From Pieris napi (lineage: Eukaryota; Arthropoda; Insecta; Lepidoptera; Pieridae), in assembly GCF_905475465.1 (NCBI RefSeq), contig NC_062259.1:8008501-8072500 (forward strand): 64,000 nucleotides of DNA, in the 5' to 3' direction. Below the pieces are notes generated by a model. The model saw nothing but the letters and a program-made list of their open reading frames with translations, was not told the origin of the DNA and ran no database searches. The position numbers and the translations under genes are program-made. Below, piece after piece: positions 37,776-48,080 of the stretch; position 1 is the first letter of the stretch; each line of letters starts with the position of its first letter.

Positions 37776-38960
37776 ATATAGAATATTTAAGGATAATTGA
37801 AGATTGCTTGCAATAGATATTAGATATTTCTAGACTTAATACCTCAGAAGAGTATTTGTTGATTCTTACTCATAATTTCAATTTTGTGTTAAGTTTAGTT
37901 GTGTCATTGTTGGATTAGTATTAACAAAATTTTAACAACATAGATCATTCCAATCGGTCTTCCAAAAATATTAGATGTCTACTTATGCTTTTGAATCGTA
38001 AATTTTTATTGAAATTATAAGGTTTATATGCATTTATATCACAAAATTTACCGGTATAAGTTTTGGGCTTATTTCTAAATTTTTACATATACCAAATAAC
38101 GCCTTAGTGATACGCTTTATCGTTAACTCAATAGATTAAGATCCGGATGAGTGATTTGCTTAGTTGAACGAAATATAATAATAAACGAAAGAAAATGTAA
38201 AAAAAATAAAAAATAATAATAAAACGTGTTAATAAAAAAAATATAAAAACTTCAAAAAAATAAATGTAAAAAAAATATAAAAGTTTAAAAAAGTTACGTA
38301 AAAAAAATTAATAGCTAGATACGCTTAAATCAGACTTGAAATATATAGATATTTATATAACAGGCCACGCACGGATCTCAATATTTGAATAGTTAAGGAA
38401 ATTATTGTATATCACTGTATCGTTTTTAAATATTTTTATCACTTAGCATTAGTGCGCACTATATCTGTCGCTTGTAGTTATGTGTATATTTCGGCTTATA
38501 TGACTATACCCACGCTACACCGAGACCTTAGCAGGCAATTCTGACAGCCCGCCCGAAATTGTAATATTTAAAATATTGTGGAAAGCAGATTCACTACCAT
38601 TATAAATTATAAGAGACGTTCAAAGGGTCATAGCACCGCTCTTTGGACATAATATATGTACAAATTAGCTTATTACTAAAATACATAGATTTTTAAATAA
38701 AATGAAATACAAAAAAATATATATAAATGAAAAAATACAAAAAAATAAATAAACGTCTGATGTACTTATAACTATTTGGAAGATAGGTTCATCAGATGTT
38801 ATGCTTGTAAAAATAATTAATATATAAGGTGTAAATGCCAGGAGATCTCCATGTTTTAACTTATAAGAGAGTAATGTAAATATAGTAGTAATACTGTATA
38901 TAGTAGATAAGTCTCCGAAATTTTTTTATACTACGTTATGATTATCCGTGTAATGTATGA
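37776..38960 (+). other. Unit C post-satellite flank
   Basis: Aligns with 24,405-25,610. It contains the A-rich block 38,190-38,320 and the uninterrupted LINE target near 38,400. No gene is seen. Confidence 0.5.
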
Positions 38961-40147
38961 CGCTAAGAACTCACGAAGCGGTTTGCACCCGCGCCCGCCG
39001 CGGTTCCGGGCCCGCAGCCTTTGTAGAATACAGATATTTATGTCAAAAATTCAATCACATTTCACGACACGTTTTACACCCGCGGCGTGTGCGATTGTTT
39101 GCGGGTCCCGCAGCACCGGCGGTCATCTTGGTACCGGCGGGCGCGTTTGCGGGTAGCTCCCGCGCGCTGTGCGGTCGGTTGGCGGTAGGGATTGCAATCC
39201 GGCGTCATTTTCAGTCCGGCCGGATACGACCGGATTCCCATCAATCCGGCCAGATCCGACCGGATCCGACCGGATTGATTAAATCAAGATGATTTTCGCT
39301 TTTTAGTACAAAATAAGTGAGTTAATCAAGTGTCACTGCACTTATATGTAGGTAGTTTATAAAAAATAAATCACAAATATATAAAATCGACTTTATTTCG
39401 TAACCAATGTTAAGACAAATAGACAACAAGAAAACAATTAAAATTTAGTAGTGTACGTAACTAGTAATAATTTTACGGCGTAACGAGTAGCTCAGTCTTT
39501 CTAGATTTCACTTTCACAGATAGATCAATTTATAAGTAACAATATTAATTATCAAGTAACTATAATATCTAATAGAAACAATTAACCTTACGTAATTAAC
39601 TGAAATGAGATCAAATCATTATAAAAGTATTTGAGAATGCTAACAAACAAGTCTTATAGGTATTTATGATTATGACAGATACCATCATGATTTGATGAAT
39701 CTGTCGAACGAATGAATGGCAAAAATTATCACAATAATGAGTTTAGAACTCTTTAGTTTAATCAACTTACGATAAATAATTATTTTAAGTAATAATTGTA
39801 AAAAAATATAAGTATTAAAAGAAAATTAATATTGATTTTGAAAATAAGATCGTAGAAAACAAATATTGTTAATTGTGTCATCAGCTAAACGACTTCTAAT
39901 ACAGCTGCAAATATAGCCTGCGGCCGAAAAGGCCACATTTTGCCATAACCGCTAGCACCGGATCCGGTCTTCGGATACGGTATATTGGTACCGGATCCGG
40001 TAACCATTAAATGATGCCGGATCCGCCGGATTACCGGATCCGTTTTTCCGGATTGCAATCCCTAGTTGGCGGGCGACGTTGCTTGCAACCGCCCATATTG
40101 CGATAATCAGCCGCCAAGTTTGCGGGCGGCCTCGTGAGCTCTTAGCG
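38961..40147. mobile_element. GC-rich palindromic MITE (TNA target) with nested hAT element, unit C
   Basis: Ends CGCTAAGAACTCACGAAGCG and its near complement ...GCTCTTAGCG, flanked by TGA and TAA as in unit A. The inner part is rich in GCGGGCG and CCGCCG words. A hAT-like element (39,186-40,064) is inserted in it, giving the large size. Unit B has the empty TAA site. The ORF of 111 codons near 38,957-39,292 crosses both elements and is not a gene. Confidence 0.8.
39186..40064. mobile_element. Non-autonomous hAT element with CCGGAT subterminal repeats
   Basis: Terminal inverted repeats TAGGGATTGCAATCCGG and CCGGATTGCAATCCCTA, flanked by an exact 8-bp duplication GTTGGCGG (39,178-39,185 and 40,065-40,072), the hallmark of hAT insertion. 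About 60 bp at the left end and 120 bp at the right end are packed with CCGGAT/ATCCGG words in both directions, probably transposase-binding repeats. The 600-bp AT-rich centre has no transposase ORF. Confidence 0.88.
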
Positions 40148-40368
40148 TAAGACACAGATAATGATGACGTTGAAATTTACAAATATGTTAATATAATTTA
40201 ATATTTGTAAATATTAAACATCTTTGCAATTACCAAAGATTTTTAATATATTCAAAGGTTGTGTATATAAGTTAGCTCCTCTTATATTAATTTGCGAAAT
40301 TGTTTCATTGCTTCAATTAAACCCCCTCCCAAAAAAGTGCATTTTTATTACCAATCCTCGACTCTCAT

Positions 40369-40480
40369 AAAAGAAAACGTCGTGAGGAAACCAGCTTGCC
40401 TTTGGCCCAAAAAGTTGACGACAGGCGCTGGATCACCTACTTGCCTATTAGATAGACAAATGGTCATGTAACAGATACAG
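40369..40480 (+). mobile_element. SINE 3' fragment, unit C
   Basis: AAAACGTCGTGAGGAAACC to GTCATGTAACAGATACAGA, paralogous to the fragments at 12,855 and 25,845. Confidence 0.72.
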
Positions 40481-40582
40481 ATAAATTAGCCACCAAAATG
40501 CTTCGTGTGCTAGCAAGGCAAGACGGTACTTCATTACGGGCCATCGTTTCAAACTCTTTAAACCGCAAATTCCGCTCTCCAG

Positions 40583-40823
40583 CCCTGCGATTCTGTAACT
40601 CACTTCACGAACTCACACAGCGGTTTTCGCATCGGCGGTCGCTCTCCAATCAGTCGTGAAGCAGTCATTTTATGATTTGGCATTCTGAAAAGGTGGGAGC
40701 TTGTAGTTTATTGTTTATCAGAATGCCAAATCATAAAATGACTGCTTCACGACTGATTTGAGAGCGACCGCCGATGCGAAAACCGCTGTGTGAGTTCGTG
40801 AAGTGAGTTACAGAATCGCAGGG
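40583..40823. mobile_element. Palindromic MITE (CWG target), full-length copy in unit C
   Basis: Arms CCCTGCGATTCTGTAACTCA... extend about 100 bp on each side and are nearly perfect complements. The loop contains AAGGTGGGAGCTTGTAGTTT. CAG flanks both ends (40,580-40,582 and 40,824-40,826). Unit A has GCCCAGTACCAGC with a single CAG at the right-hand flank. Same family as 12,193, 46,924 and 59,948. Confidence 0.88.
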
Positions 40824-41849
40824 CAGTACCAGCTCCTTCCACTTGACCGTAATGAACGACGAGCAGTTCGAATCGTCGACGAACAATCCCTTTCAGAGCG
40901 GCCTGATCCCTAGGCGTTGTGTAGAGATGTGGGGTCACTCTGCATATAATATACCTAGGAAAAGCCTAGTAGCCTAGCCTTTGCTCAGACGAACCTCGGT
41001 TATGCAACAATTTTTTTTGCTCACATGCTGAAGGAAACATTCAGATTCAGAGTCGCGACTAAGCCTGTTTCTCCCGTTTGTCAAAAACGTATTCGATATA
41101 ATATTTGGGTTAATAAGTCTCTACTTTAAATTGTGCACTTAAACCCTAACATGGACGACGTGCACAAAAGGCTGATCATCTTGTACTATTTAAATACATT
41201 GATATAATCTGTGAGCCACTACATTAATATTTTAATCAGCGATTTAGTAGATGTGTTGTTCGGTTCAGAACATCAGTATAATTATGTAAACATATATACA
41301 AAAGGATTAATGCATTATAATAAATAATTGATTTGAATTAAGGAATAGAAATTTAACAATTTTTTAATTGCATAAATATTTTTATATAACTACAATTCGT
41401 AGACACCGTCCATTGCTGTTTAGATTTCGCAGAATGATTTTAAGAGATAAAGACTTACAGAAATACAGGGAATGTATATTAAAGAACAAGGAAATACTTA
41501 ATCTTGTATAATATTTTACATCAATTACAAAATACCTGAATAACAATAAATTTTGTTGCATTCTTATATATCTAAACCGTATATTTTTGACTAGAGACGA
41601 CACATGAAAATATGCCGATTACTACTATAATTTATTCTACTACTTGTGGAACCTATAATTTATCCTAGAAGGTTTAAAGTTAAGTACACATAACTTAGTA
41701 TTTGCGGGGTGGAGAAAAGTTCCAAAATAACTTGCCCACTTACAAGAACTATACAAATTTGGATACAATTTCAGGTCCGGAGCTGTGCGTGGTGCAATGC
41801 TATCTAATAGTTTCTTTGAAACGTAATAAGGGTGGGTGAGTAGCTATTC

Positions 41850-42050
41850 CATTCCACCCTTACTCACGTTTTGGCATCTGATAGGTAGATATCCACTAGG
41901 GATTTTTTCAAATCCCATCCCCGATTATTGACTTATTGACATGCCTAAACACTTGCTGCCAATTCCTACAACTCTCTACACTAAACAATTCTATTTGATC
42001 AGTCGGTAGTTGTAGATTTCCCAGTATTTTAGTTAATTTTTCAATATAAT
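41850..42050 (+). other. Start of the Lmx1 3' flank absent from units A and B
   Basis: Sequence leaves the unit A alignment at AGTAGCTATT (about 41,849). No gene is visible; it lies downstream of the Lmx1 stop on the minus strand. Confidence 0.5.
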
Positions 42051-42344
42051 ATTGAACCTAGTATAGATATTGTTCCCATTGCACTCGGGACCGATAAATG
42101 AGTATCGTACGTACGTACGTACTCGACGTTGTACGAGGTACGTAAAATCACGGAATCTATTTAGAAAGTTGTAAAGGCGATTCTAAGTCAAATTTTGTGC
42201 AAGAACGAATATTGCATTGATTTCAGCATATGATTTGTCACATAAAATCGATTAGCACCATTGTTTAACCGTGTGTCATTAACCTTTCATCCTCATTTAT
42301 CGGTCCCGAGTGCGATGTGAACAATATCTATACACGTGTTCAAT
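42051..42344. mobile_element. 294-bp palindromic MITE with long imperfect terminal inverted repeats
   Basis: ATTGAACCTAGTATAGATAT...CACTCGGGACCGATAAATGAG at the left is answered by CTCATTTATCGGTCCCGAGTG...ATATCTATACACGTGTTCAAT at the right, about 51-bp arms. The interior has a GTACGTACGTACGTAC run. AATA/TA-rich flanks prevent a secure target-site call. It lies about 1 kb downstream of the Lmx1 stop, possibly in its 3' UTR. Confidence 0.75.
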
Positions 42345-43372
42345 AATTTTGTGTACGTTAAAGCTGTTTATTATAAATATTAATGTTAATGGAACTTTTA
42401 GTATACTTTTTGTTTCATTAGGTCAGTTTAAATTAGGTTCAGTAGATTCGACTACGTAATCTGTAAAAGTGAGCTATTTTCTAGAGAGTTTGCTTTAAAC
42501 AGAAAAGGTACTATACAAGATACATTTCTAATTCATATAAAGCGAGCAACACTAAATTTTTTAGACTAAAACTTATTGCATTCTATGATAATTTTCCTGA
42601 TATTATAGTTCATGGGATTAATAAATTTATATGTAATTAGTTTTAAGGAAAAGAAATGTCTCCATACGATTGAATTATTATCGCGACATATTACAGATTT
42701 TATGACTAGATTTCTCCTTAATTAATATGATCTTCACAAGATACTATAAAATAGACACGAATCTATAAGTTCTAAGTTTTATATTTACAATTTCAGTTAA
42801 GTCCACGGAGAGCTTTCTTAGTTTCTACATTCATACATTGTTGGCTAAAAATCTTTTTAAATTATTACATATAACATACAGTTTTACAATTATATTTTTA
42901 TAGATAAATTAAACTATTTGTATGTTATTAGAATACGTATTGAATTTTTAACAGTTAAATATCTACCATAATGCCTTAGTTACATGAATACATACGATGT
43001 AGGTTCTTAGGTATATATATATACAAAGGGTTGAGTAGGATCAAAATTATTAGGGTAAAGACACACAATTCTTAATATAATTAAAGAAATTTACTTTCGT
43101 AATTAATTAATTACTAATTTCAAATATGTTTTATTATTTTTCTCAATCATAATAAGCGTAACAAAAGATTCATGAACGAATCTGGCACGTTTATAGGAAA
43201 CACTAAATTTTTAAGACATAGTAAAAGGACTAAAATCAAAGAAGGAGTTAAATGAATTCGTTTCGGTAATCGTGTGACTGGTGGCAGTGGCTGTGGACTT
43301 AACTGTATGGTCACCCTTAAAGGACCCCAAACGCAAAGCAGTATTATTCCGGCTTGCGCGGGTTTCGCTTAA
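42345..43372 (-). other. Lmx1 3' UTR/downstream flank
   Basis: AT-rich sequence following the Lmx1 stop on the minus strand. Near 43,260-43,400 it is less AT-rich, which may be the proximal 3' UTR. No ORF or clear poly(A) site was chosen. Confidence 0.4.
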
Positions 43373-44630
43373 TCAATGTTCTGTACTAAAGTAGGAATTC
43401 TGCATCAGGTAAAGCTTGTCTATTGGATTTACGACGGCACCCGTACCAAGATTAAGGGGTTCATGATTGCCATGGTTTGAATGATTGTGACCGTGATGAT
43501 TCACCTCCAAATTCTGGAGGCTCATTGTGTCAGATGCACCTTCGTCGAGTTGATCGAAATTGCTTCCATCTAGAGATATATCTGAACTGCAGAAGCTATC
43601 TCCAGAATGGACTGGATAATCTGGAATTAAAATTTAATTATTTAATTGCTAATATGTATTTATTACAAGTGTGTCAAAAGGATATTTACCATCAGGAGAA
43701 TAAGGTAGGTTGGGGTTAAGAGGTTGGCTGGATGCAGAGTAAGCAGCGTCAAGCCCGAGATAGTTGCCGTGATCACTAGATGGCGACTCTTGTTTGATAC
43801 TCTTCTCGTCCTTATCTTTATCTTTATCAGCGTTTTTGTCGCCTTCCTGCTTCGCTTTACGTTGTATCTTTTTCATCTTGGCTCGTTGATTTTGGAACCA
43901 AACTTGTACAACTCGGACGCTTAAACCGGTGTCTTTGGCTAAAGCTTCACGTACTTTTCGACAAGGCTTAGGACTCACTTCGAATGAGGCTTTAAATTGC
44001 CTGCGCTGAGCTGAGGTTAAAATCGTTCTTGGGCGTTTTGGTCCACGCCGTCCGTCCCTAGGCCGTTCTGAATCGTCTATTATCATATCATCTTCGGCAT
44101 GTTGCATCAGATACATTTCCTTTTCGAAGTCTTGTCTACAAAAGATCTGTCCAGCTCTGACAACGTATTGTTCTCCTTTTTGCAGGGGTTGACAGCACAT
44201 AACGCACACGAAGCATTGTATATGAAACACATATTGTTGAGCTCTCATGACCATTTCTTGCGGAAGAAGCCTGTCGCCGCATCTGGTGCATTTGACGCCG
44301 AATAATCTGGGACAAATAGGATTCATGGATTTATATGTAAAACGAGCGCAAAGCAATTTCGCATGGCATTTCGCTAGCATCGCAAGAAGTCGCTTAAGTT
44401 CTATGAATATTGATAATATTATATTTACCTATCGTAATCGGGTTTGCAGTAGAGTTTTGAATTTCTGGTGTAGCAGGTGTGTGATAACGGACAGCCGCAG
44501 ACGCAGCAACTGAGGCAATGTTCGTGCCATGAAAGTTCTCCCACTCTCATAAGATAACGATCTTGGATTTTCTGGCCACAGCCTTCGCATATTTCAACTA
44601 TCTTCTCCCTCTTGATGCTCGTGCTTAGTT
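43373..44630 (-). CDS. Lmx1: LIM-homeodomain transcription factor, LMX1 type, last three coding exons (5' part missing)
   Basis: Minus-strand exons 44630-44429, 44306-43690 and 43620-43373 (TGA 43375-43373) join in frame with GT-AG introns to 354 visible residues. LIM1 spans about 14-66 (CEGC, WHEHCLSCCVC, YCKPDYD). The join gives DYDRLFGVKC, and LIM2 spans 73-129 (CTRC, HIQCFVC, FCRQDF). The homeodomain is about 155-214, with KRPRTILTSAQRRQFKASFE and the recognition helix VVQVWFQNQRAKMKK. A Lys/Asp-rich stretch follows, then a His/Asn-rich tail ending NPIDKLYLMQNSYF, which matches the conserved C-terminus of LMX1A/LMX1B. LMX1 factors bind AT-rich (FLAT-type) sites and specify neurons and, in vertebrates, dorsal limb. 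The start exon is upstream on the minus strand and was not found. Convergent with BAP18. The plus-strand ORFs across this block are shadows. Confidence 0.95.
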
Positions 44631-45232
44631 CTGAAAAGAAATTAGTATCTAGTTTATTAGAGAGTGATATTGAGATACTAATTTGAAGTTTAGAAAAATA
44701 AGGTTTAAGATGGATACAAGGCTACAATCAGTATCAACATAACACAAAGTAAGATTAAGCATTTTCTATGTTAGAATTGAGAAATTCGTTAACTCCTCAG
44801 ATTAGTGTGGAGCATGTACATTCCGTCGCTACGCAACTTCTTTTGCAAGAAAAATATGATGATAATAAAAAGAAATTCGCTTTTGCCATTAAATTCAGAA
44901 AGATAAAATAAATGTGCATAGATAGGTATCTATGCGCATTTATAAATAGGTATTTATTAAAAAAAGTTTAAGGAATAAGCGTTGATAAATGGTTTTAATG
45001 GGTACAATAATAATTTGTCAATTTAAATACAAAAATAAGCTAAGTTTAAATGAAGATAAATATATAAAATATTTAGAACGTTATATTTTTTTCCGTTAGA
45101 ACGAATTTCGGATTAATTAAAATAAAATGTTATTTAGTCTGAGTATCGTGATTAAAGCAACGCCGTCGGTAATTGTTTAAGTTTTCAATTAAATACCTAA
45201 TAATTGTCAAATAAAGACTATTTATGTAATTA
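44631..45232 (-). other. Lmx1 intron upstream of the LIM1 exon
   Basis: Starts with a clean acceptor (TTCTTTTCAG) for the LIM1 exon. From about 45,055 the sequence is again paralogous to unit A (13,960 on). No exon is seen. Confidence 0.6.
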
Positions 45233-45785
45233 CTAGCGGACCCGACAGACCTTGTCCTGTACACACATCTTAAAGATAAAATTTCAAACTTAAAAAATCA
45301 GACAAAAAACATCTAATTGTAAATAATCGGAACTATTATCGAATCCACCCAAAAAAAATCATCATCAAATCGGTTCACCCAAATATTGCATTACGGCTTT
45401 GTCGGGAAAGATTCGATCTTCTTGGTCGTGGCATTGTTAATGATAATATCGGCACGATAAGCTAATGGAAACTCGAAATAAACACATCAACCTACAAAAC
45501 TTCTAATTGTCAAATTTTCAATCATACTTAATCATATTTAACATTAATTTTAGCTGTAAGTTGCGTTTTGTTATAGTGACCATTTTTAACAAATGAACGG
45601 CTTGACTGATGACTGATAAATTTTAATTATTTGTTTGTTGCGTTTTGTTATACCACGTTTTATGTTACTTCCCACGGAAACCGGATAAAAATTATCCTAT
45701 GTCCGTCTTCTGGGTCTAAGCTACCCCCGCCAATTTTCGGCCAGATCGGTAACTAACACGACTTTCTTTTATATAGGTACATAGA
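45233..45785 (-). mobile_element. Non-autonomous Helitron, unit C
   Basis: Same insertion as 14,123-14,587: minus-strand start TCTATGTACCTATATAAAAG, end GTCCGCTAG/T, identical flanks TTATGTAATTA and TAAATGGAATAGTAAACAG. It retains about 90 bp (near 45,265-45,355) that the unit A copy lost. Confidence 0.7.
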
Positions 45786-45864
45786 TAAATGGAATAGTAA
45801 ACAGTAAGTAATCTGTATAATAGTAAAATGCGTAATCGCATTTTACTATTTCCAAATTGTATTT

Positions 45865-46912
45865 CATCACTCGTGAATACACGTCCACACAAAGACTTTA
45901 AAATTCGATATACTTTTAAATAGCAAAAGGATTTTAGAGTTTTACTATTATTTATTTTGACCGCTTTCGATCGTAAACGATTTTACGTCCAGTAAAGGAC
46001 AAATACCTAATTTTTAAGGAATTATTTAATTTTAAATCTATTTTTATTTTACTTCGCGGTTAAAATAAAATAAATTTATTTTAGTGATCTTTTCACGATA
46101 GTTTTCAATAGCTTTAGTTTAGAGCTTAGTTAGCTTTACAGATTTTATTTAAAGTTCTTAGTTTTAATTATTTTATCATTACATCTAAAAAGATGTGTAC
46201 ATAAAATTTATTATCAAAACAATTAGTGTGGAGATATAGCAAGAATAAATTCAATTGGCATTCCGACGGGACTCAATTTTGCTTTTTTTGTCTTTAATTC
46301 ACTGTTAACTTAAACGCTAAAGAACAAAACGTCTGTGTTAATAGTTTATATAAAAATAATTGTGCAAACTAAATAAATCTTTCATAGAAATAATTTTTAA
46401 ACATCATTTGTATTTACTGAGAGGCGTTTGATATTGCGTTTGAGATTTATGATAGAACTATAGTAGGTATAACGTTAGCAAAAAAATATCTGCGTTAAAT
46501 ACATTTACGAAAATTGTTTTATGATTCACAGCGCCTCTAGAGTTACGTGAAAAGATTTCCCATAAAATATTCGACGTACGCATTTTAAGTTCATTTAACA
46601 ACTACAACATTTAACTTGACCAGGTATAAGCGACGAAACATGACACGAAACACGCCTTTTCTCAAAACCTAGTACAATTACACTAACCCAATGTCTGGAA
46701 GCCTATTTCGCTTACAGTATTTTGAAACATCGAGTTAGCACAAAGCTTTCTTAAGACATGGTCGATGCCTCAAGTCATTCCTTAGGTGGAGACACGCCCT
46801 TGTGGGAGGGGCTTCAGTCACCCGGGTCACGGATCAAACGGGGAACAAACCGTCGACATAAAACATGCCTAACAGTAAATCGATTCGAGGTGCGTGTTCG
46901 GAGAACGTGATG
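45865..46912. other. Single-copy sequence right of the triplication, no gene found
   Basis: Probably Lmx1 intron. It is AT-rich except 46,770-46,910, which is G/C-richer (ACACGCCCTTGTGGGAGGGGC, TCACCCGGGTCACGGATC) and could be a control element; that is a guess from composition only. Confidence 0.4.
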
Positions 46913-46920
46913 GTCTAAAG

Positions 46921-47489
46921 CAGCCTTGCGATTCTGTAACTCACTTTTCGAACTCACACAGCGGTTTTCGCATCGGCGGTCGCTCTCAAATCAGTCGTGA
47001 AGCAGTCATTTTATGATTTGGCATTCTGAAAAGGTGGGAGCTTGTAGTTTATTGTTTATCAAAAAAAATCATAAAATGACTGCTTCACGACTGATTTGAG
47101 AGCGACCGCCGATGCGAAAACCGCTGTATGAGTTCGAAAAGTGAGTTACAGAATCGCAGGGCAGGGGTCTCCAAACTTTCCAGCCTTAGGGCCATACTGA
47201 TTACTCCAGTAAGTTCCGAGGGCCAAAACCATATATGTCATTATGCTTGTTATAAGTTATGTTTTTATTACAAAAACAATAACGATAAGCCTACAACAAT
47301 GTTATGAGTAGTTAGCCCATGACCATATCAATGTAAATGTCATATTAATAATTATTCAACATAAAATTAGAATACTTCAGTAAACTAAATTTAATTTGCT
47401 ATAAAAAATATGTTCTCTAAAAGGAGTTTTCAAGTATGCTAGCTCTCCGCGGACCGGACAAAATTTGTCAGGTAGTTTGGAGACCCCTG
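46921..47489. mobile_element. hAT-like MITE interrupted by another MITE at its first three bases
   Basis: Its ends are CAG|GGGTCTCCAAACTTTCC and AGTTTGGAGACCCCTG. An exact 8-bp duplication GTCTAAAG lies at 46,913-46,920 and 47,490-47,497. The first CAG (46,921-46,923) is separated from the rest (47,162 on) by the palindromic MITE. Without that insertion the element is about 331 bp. Confidence 0.88.
46924..47161. mobile_element. Palindromic MITE (CWG target) nested in a hAT element
   Basis: Arms CCTTGCGATTCTGTAACTCA... and complement, same loop as the copy at 40,583. Target duplication CAG at 46,921-46,923 and 47,162-47,164, which is the terminal trinucleotide of the host hAT element. Confidence 0.9.
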
Positions 47490-47497
47490 GTCTAAAG

Positions 47498-47879
47498 GAA
47501 GATGAAAAAGTTGAACGAATAAACGCATGCCGCGAAACAACTCGAGTTTTAAACGGATATAATCTCGAGTTTACAATTGAAATATTACACGCGTAAGCAA
47601 AGATGAAAATGGCAAGACTAAGAGTAAAAATTAAGATTGACTGAGCATTTTGTACGACTCCAGATTGTCTATAGCTAAAATTCAACCCTAAATAACTTAT
47701 TACAAATACAGTAAATATCAACGAATAAATTTACGTATTGAAACTATAAAAGCTTGTATATTTTCCAACACTTTTAAATAAACAAAATTAAAGCTTTCAG
47801 TGTTTATTCATGAACAGTTATTTGCTAATCAAGTTCAATAAAAATATGAATAGTGAATTACGGATGCCTGTAAATTTCA
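47498..47879. other. No gene seen
   Basis: AT-rich single-copy sequence. The minus-strand ORF over 47,377-47,721 crosses the hAT end and is not supported. Confidence 0.5.
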
Positions 47880-48080
47880 AGAATTTTTGAAGTTGTACTT
47901 CTTTAGGCGCGTTATGAAAAATTGATGAGAGTGAAATTTTATGATGCGCGCGCACCTGTGACACAAAATTGGGAGTGTGATATAGCGTGCGCGAGCGAGA
48001 TGGGAATAATACAATCTACAAGTAAAAAGAAATAGAATATGCGTGAAGCTAACTTCACGCATATTCTATTTCTTAGCTTA
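47880..48080. mobile_element. MITE remnant ending in a perfect 22-bp hairpin
   Basis: Contains TACTTCTTTAGGCGCGTTATG, AATTGATGAGAGTGAAATTTT and a GC-rich centre, shared in order with the inverted copy at 58,660-58,775. Its right end forms a perfect hairpin: AAGAAATAGAATATGCGTGAAG (48,027-48,048), loop CTAA, exact complement 48,053-48,074. Confidence 0.65.

Larger units (their letters stand above)
26906..45864 (+). repeat. Tandem segmental duplication, unit C, containing the native Lmx1 3' exons
   Basis: Starts AGTGATCCGTTAGTTCCCGAG and ends at TTGTATTT (45,864), after which the sequence is unique (CATCACTCGTG). It holds the third BAP18 copy, the most regular satellite array, MITE/hAT insertions, the last three coding exons of Lmx1 on the minus strand, and a Helitron shared with unit A. 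It is the only unit that retains 41,850-45,050. Confidence 0.85.

Noticed and set aside
38938..39292. Arg/Pro/Ala-rich ORFs of 72 and 111 codons
   Set aside because: They lie across a MITE and the end of a hAT element; the composition reflects GC-rich repeats.
43477..44513. Several plus-strand ORFs over the Lmx1 exons
   Set aside because: They are antisense shadows of well-conserved LIM and homeodomain exons.
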